A stretch of DNA of 64,000 nucleotides, taken from Rotaria socialis. Lineage: Eukaryota; Rotifera; Eurotatoria; Philodinida; Philodinidae. The DNA is taken from the NCBI GenBank assembly GCA_905331475.1, contig CAJNYU010003513.1:1-64000 (forward strand), read 5' to 3'. Position 1 is the stretch's first letter. Each line of letters starts with the position of its first letter. Of this stretch, positions 59,993 through 64,000 are shown in pieces. A program made the position numbers and the translations under genes. The notes beneath the pieces were generated by a model that did not search any database, had not been told where the DNA came from, and saw only the letters and a list, made by a program, of their open reading frames with translations.

Positions 59993-61677
59993 CATACACA
60001 ATATTACATCAGCGCATCTGTGATGTATCGCTTTTACACGGATACTAATCGAAGTTGATCTATTTTAACCAAGCATACTTTCGTATGTGCATTATTCAAT
60101 GAAAAAAAAACGATACATGCAAAAAAATATATATATATGATATACCTTTTATCTCGTTTGCTTGCCGCTCCATTGTCTCGAAAACCTTTAGCAAAAGGGT
60201 TATTGTCTATTTTCAATTGGGTGATCTATGAAGCATATCATTACATTAATAAAAGAAAAAGAAAAAACGCAAGACAAAGCTTGGATTACTTTTTCATTCT
60301 GATAAGCTGTAACAGCAATAAATTGTGTTTCTTTAAATATGAACGTTTTTATTGGTGACCAAGGAATTTTAATTAGATCATTCGTTTTAACAATATGCAA
60401 TCTTGGCTGATATTTATGCATTGAGTTGAGTATTGTCTAAAGGGAGAGAAGAGAAAATAAAATCGAATCATTTCTCTTATTCTTTATTGTCTGCCACTGT
60501 GGTCATAAAATCAGAATCTTGACTTGCACCTGAATGGGTGTTGTTAATAGAGTGTTATTCGTTGGTAAAAACGAAAAAAAAAAGAAAGAAATCTGCTTTT
60601 ATCAACACGTTTTATGACAAGCAAACAAATCAACTTCTCAAATTGATGTTAAATAGGCTTTTTTTTCTTATTAGAAGAGTTGCCTTTTTTTTCATTTTGT
60701 CGTTTTCTATGGCTCATTAGATTCGTAAAGAGAATCTTTAAGGTGAAATATAGTAACGATCGATTGTCAAGATAGAAAAGCATACGGCGACGATATCAAA
60801 TAAACTGATCGAAACAAAACATTAACTTGTTTATAACTCTAGAGTAAATGATAATGGATGTAGGGAAAAAATAGAGTAGAATGATTAATGAACATTTTGT
60901 GTGTTTCTTATCTACTTACATAAGAATTTTTGTCGGAGATATTGTTTGTTAATTTAAGTTTATGAAATGAAACAGATTTCGACATCCATTGTTCACCTGA
61001 AATGTTTCAAGAAAAAAAAGTTATAGAAAAAAAGAAAATGCGGAATTAACTAACCTGTTGCTGGTGAATCTGGATGAACATAAAGTCGTTTAGACATTTC
61101 AGGATCGGCATTACCGGCAATCATCCATTTTGAATTATGAAATTTATACCTATGAGAATCGGCCGTTTGAATGTCCATTAAAAAGACATATTTGGCTTGA
61201 GGATTCAAGCCAGTTACTTTCACTTTAAATGCAGGAAATATTCGTCTAATAAAAATAAATAGATTTCGAATGGATTAGCATTTTTTTTTTCTATATGGGT
61301 ATCTTACCGGCCACTTTTTGTAATAACCTAAAGCAAAAGAATTTATGTTTTTCAAATGAAATAAAATCTTATGATTTTACCATTTCAGTTCCATGTGAAT
61401 GAAATGCATCCCATAATTGTTTGTTTTCTAATTCAACTTTAAGATCGGAATCATCGTCATCGTTATTATCGCCTTTTTGCTGTTGCGACTGTGATGATGG
61501 TGGTGTATACCGTTGTTGTTGTTGCTGCTGCTGTGAATGATTGTTGTCGATTGGATAGGGTGACTGATTAAGAAATGGATTAATAAACGGTCGAGTCGTT
61601 GCTGTTGAAAATATTGAATTGATATTAGCACCAAGTGGCGCTGATAAATTAACAAGAGGTCGAAAACCCATACGCAT
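58528..61677 (-). CDS. T-box transcription factor, TBX2/3 (optomotor-blind) type
   Basis: Nuclear DNA-binding regulator of development. Seven exons join in frame to 482 aa: 61381-61677, 61308-61327, 61055-61245, 60920-60996, 60290-60436, 60146-60225 and 58528-59164. The T-box runs from ~residue 85: [25 protein letters not shown] (on a 20-nt microexon), [99 protein letters not shown] and [34 protein letters not shown] and the KRDKR end point to the TBX2/3/4/5 branch, best TBX2/3. The N-terminus has a Gln run, the C-terminus Ser/Thr/Asn/His-rich stretches. The last intron (~980 bp) is far longer than usual here and holds TG and TA microsatellites, so it may carry regulatory sequence. Confidence 0.93.
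59736..59756. repeat. (TG)n tract in T-box intron
   Basis: Imperfect tgtg run inside the long last intron of the T-box gene. Confidence 0.7.
59960..59983. repeat. (TA)n tract in T-box intron
   Basis: Uninterrupted ta units in the long last intron. Confidence 0.85.
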
Positions 61678-63696
61678 GTGTATGTATAAATCTGTCGAAA
61701 TATTCGCTTTGTCAAGTGTACAAGAGCTTCACGCTTCACCTCGGTTGTTTGTCGCGCTTTTTTCCTCCCTTTTTCTCTCTCTCTCTCTCTCTCTCTCTAT
61801 CAAAACGTGTAGTGTATGAATTCGTTTTATGTTATCGAAATATACCGTTGAGAGCCAATAAGAATGAAGTTGACTGTAACGAAACCAATTGGACGAATAA
61901 AAACGCCGAATGAGAAAAAGAAAGAAAAAAAGAAATAATGACTGGTAGGCGATATTACATACAGGTGAAAGTAAGGGGGAGACAGAGAGAAAGACATACA
62001 CAAAAAAAAAATATGCAATCAATTATTGTATGCATAGCATCCTCAAAAAGTGTGAGCAAATACTGATTTGTCTTCTTGATCATTATTCCGTTAGTAGGAA
62101 AAAGTAACTTGGTGTTATTCGCCTCGATTCCTTCATTTCTGTATTTGTTGTGCCATTGACACATAAATAGACTATTCTCATTTTCTTGTCATTACTCATA
62201 AAGATAACAATCTTTTCTTGCTTAAGCTTTTCGACTTTTCTCTTTTTTTTTACATCATTGACGCTTGATTAAACTCGAGGATAACGACAAGAAATAAAGA
62301 GTCAACAAGGAACACATTTTTATTGCACGAAATGATATCAACTGTGAAATCCGTATTTATATTTCTAATTGTTTTTTGCCACTAAAAGTTTCAACCGATA
62401 AATGTATATTCAAGTGTGTAGACATTGCACTAAATGACGCTTTTGTGATAAGATGTGAACAAATTGAGAATTTTTGTTTGTTAGTGGTCAAGAGCAGCGA
62501 TTAGAATTGATGACTGATTACCTTTCCTTTTTTTTTCGTTTTTATTCTTCTTCTGTTCTCGATAGAGAAATAGGAGATCAAAGAAAGTTCACGTGCCATC
62601 TTAAAATATATTTTCGATCAAAGAACGTGTCTCGTAAGTCATTTTTGTGATTTTTGTTTTATTTTATTTAATACGATACCGTAGAAAGTGTATAAGATGG
62701 GAACGGATCATTACTTGTTAGAAATAGTAAAAAAGAAAATGAAGCACTGCATCAAACAAATATACACAGCCGCCGGATGAAGTTGCCTGTAAATACACAT
62801 ATACAATAAGACCAAACAAGGTTTTTCTTTTTTCGTGCTCGATTGATTTGTCACAGTGCCTTTGAGGTGTCTTATTATAATCACAAATCGAATGTGTAGC
62901 CTTTTTTTTTGCTGTTACAACCAATCATCGTTCTCGGCGAGAAATTTTATTTTGGCAAGTGTAAAGAAATTTAATGTAATGATAATTGACTGAGTAGTTT
63001 AGTCTCAAGTGTTTGAAACAAATTTAAGATTATTGGTACCTTGTGATAATTTTAATGATCCATACTGAAGTGATTTTATTCTCTTTGTCTTGCATTGATT
63101 CAGTAAATATTACATGGTGTATCGTTCGAGTTGATTATCAAATATATTTTGTTTTATTATTTGATATAAATGGACTAGTATCGAAGCATTTTTGTATATG
63201 CATATAGCTACATGTTTTATTGTTCATAAAGAGATAAGTGAATAATGATTAGCTATAGATATTCTTTATGTTCTTATCTAAGTGAAGAATCGAACTCAAT
63301 TATTTTGAGCTGAAATACGAAAGTTATGATTGCATAATTGTACAAACGAAAAAATCTATCTGATCTAAAAGCTAATTTATCGAAAAACGAATGAATATTG
63401 CCGATATACACAGAAGCGATATATAGGGAACAATATCACGTATATTGACAAGTGAAATAAAATACAAGAAGAATCGTACGAGAAATTCATCTGAGATTTA
63501 TAATGTTTGATGAAGGATGTTTGGCTTTTTTACGAACATGATGTTCGATGAAATTCAAATTCAAGCCGAGGAAAATTTCTATTACGGAATTCAACGATAA
63601 AATCTGTAATTTGATGATATTATTTATTATATATTTAGAAAAAAAAAGAAGACGAGAAAATAATCAAATGGATAAAATAAAGTTTCTTTTATTTAT
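61678..63696. other. Upstream region of the T-box gene (~2 kb)
   Basis: No gene seen. (CT)n at about 61775-61798 lies ~100 bp upstream of the start ATG, probably in the 5' UTR or promoter. Large for this compact genome, consistent with a regulated developmental gene. Confidence 0.5.
61775..61798. repeat. (CT)n microsatellite upstream of T-box ATG
   Basis: About twelve ct units (GA on the coding strand). Confidence 0.85.
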
Positions 63697-64000
63697 TTAA
63701 GGCATCCATTTAATAACTTTCGAAGCAATTTGTGCATGTTTTGCTAAGTTAGGTAATCGATGATCAATGTATCGGTCAATCTAAAAAGAGAAAATAGAAA
63801 ATAATTTTGAATATGAAAGTCAATTCATATACTTGATCAACAGATTCAAGCAGTTTTTTTCTTCCTTCCGGTGCTTCAGCTATGCATGCAATAACCTATA
63901 ATAGAAATAAAAGTTTTTGTTAATTTATATCCAAAAAAGAAATTTACTTTAAGTGCGTTAACAACTAATTCAGTTGATTCTTTTTTAAGCATAGCTAACA
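63697..64000 (-). CDS. 3' end of an RSPH14-like (radial spoke head 14) armadillo protein, partial
   Basis: Three terminal exons are visible on the minus strand, the first cut by the window edge. They read LAMLKKESTELVVNALK, VIACIAEAPEGRKKLLESVDQ and IDRYIDHRLPNLAKHAQIA, then SKVIKWMP and TAA at 63697-63699. The NALK-x-IA-x-I-x-EAPEGR-x-x-LL pattern and the A-x-x-VI-x-W-x-P end resemble the last ARM-like repeat of RSPH14 (RTDR1), an axonemal radial spoke protein. From ~65 residues the family call is tentative; another armadillo-repeat protein remains possible. Confidence 0.5.

Overview
This is a nuclear segment of a small, AT-rich animal genome. Genes are dense, with GT-AG introns mostly about 45-60 bp long. 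Its content fits a bdelloid rotifer (Adineta/Rotaria type). The unmistakable metazoan genes are a PRDM-type PR/SET zinc-finger protein, aromatic amino acid decarboxylase, a repulsive guidance molecule (RGM), exocyst subunit EXOC5/Sec10, metaxin, an SLC24 Na/K/Ca exchanger and a TBX2/3-type T-box factor. The F-box family in which LPDEIL is followed by VLYSLVGVN is one I associate with bdelloids. The species assignment is inference; no rRNA or mitochondrial marker is present.

Region by region: 0-2 kb holds one orphan C-terminal exon and a ~0.6 kb TIR element. 2-32.6 kb is a conventional core: PRDM-like (+), AADC (-), a small secreted protein (+), RGM (-), a low-complexity Pro/Gln/acidic protein (-), EXOC5 (-) with metaxin (-) only 137 bp upstream, an intronless steryl-sulfatase-like arylsulfatase (+), an unrecognised five-exon gene (-) and an SLC24 exchanger (+).

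32.9-57.2 kb has a different character: mobile elements, gene relics and a segmental duplication. It starts with a near-perfect 1.4 kb palindromic element. Then come an apparently truncated alpha/beta-hydrolase and an orphan terminal exon that abuts the border of a ~2.57 kb block. That block occurs twice, at 37.2-39.8 and 54.6-57.2 kb. Each copy carries an intact, secreted thiaminase I-like gene (-) and, upstream on the other strand, a conserved short ORF. Between the copies lie two decayed F-box genes, a proline-rich repeat protein, an EGF-like relic, a gene with several in-frame stops, and an eRF3-type GTPase relic beside a 287 bp MITE full of CGGCCGTA motifs. Short CCCACAC tracts, resembling the bdelloid telomere repeat (TGTGGG), sit at the start of two of these fragments. 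The pattern resembles a subtelomeric, foreign-gene-rich island.

57.2-64 kb returns to core genome: a seven-exon T-box gene (-) containing a 20-nt microexon, and at the right edge the 3' end of an RSPH14-like gene (-).

The strongest candidate for something new is the duplicated thiaminase I cassette: a probably horizontally acquired enzyme that remains open and keeps its catalytic residues in both copies, together with an uncharacterised companion ORF.
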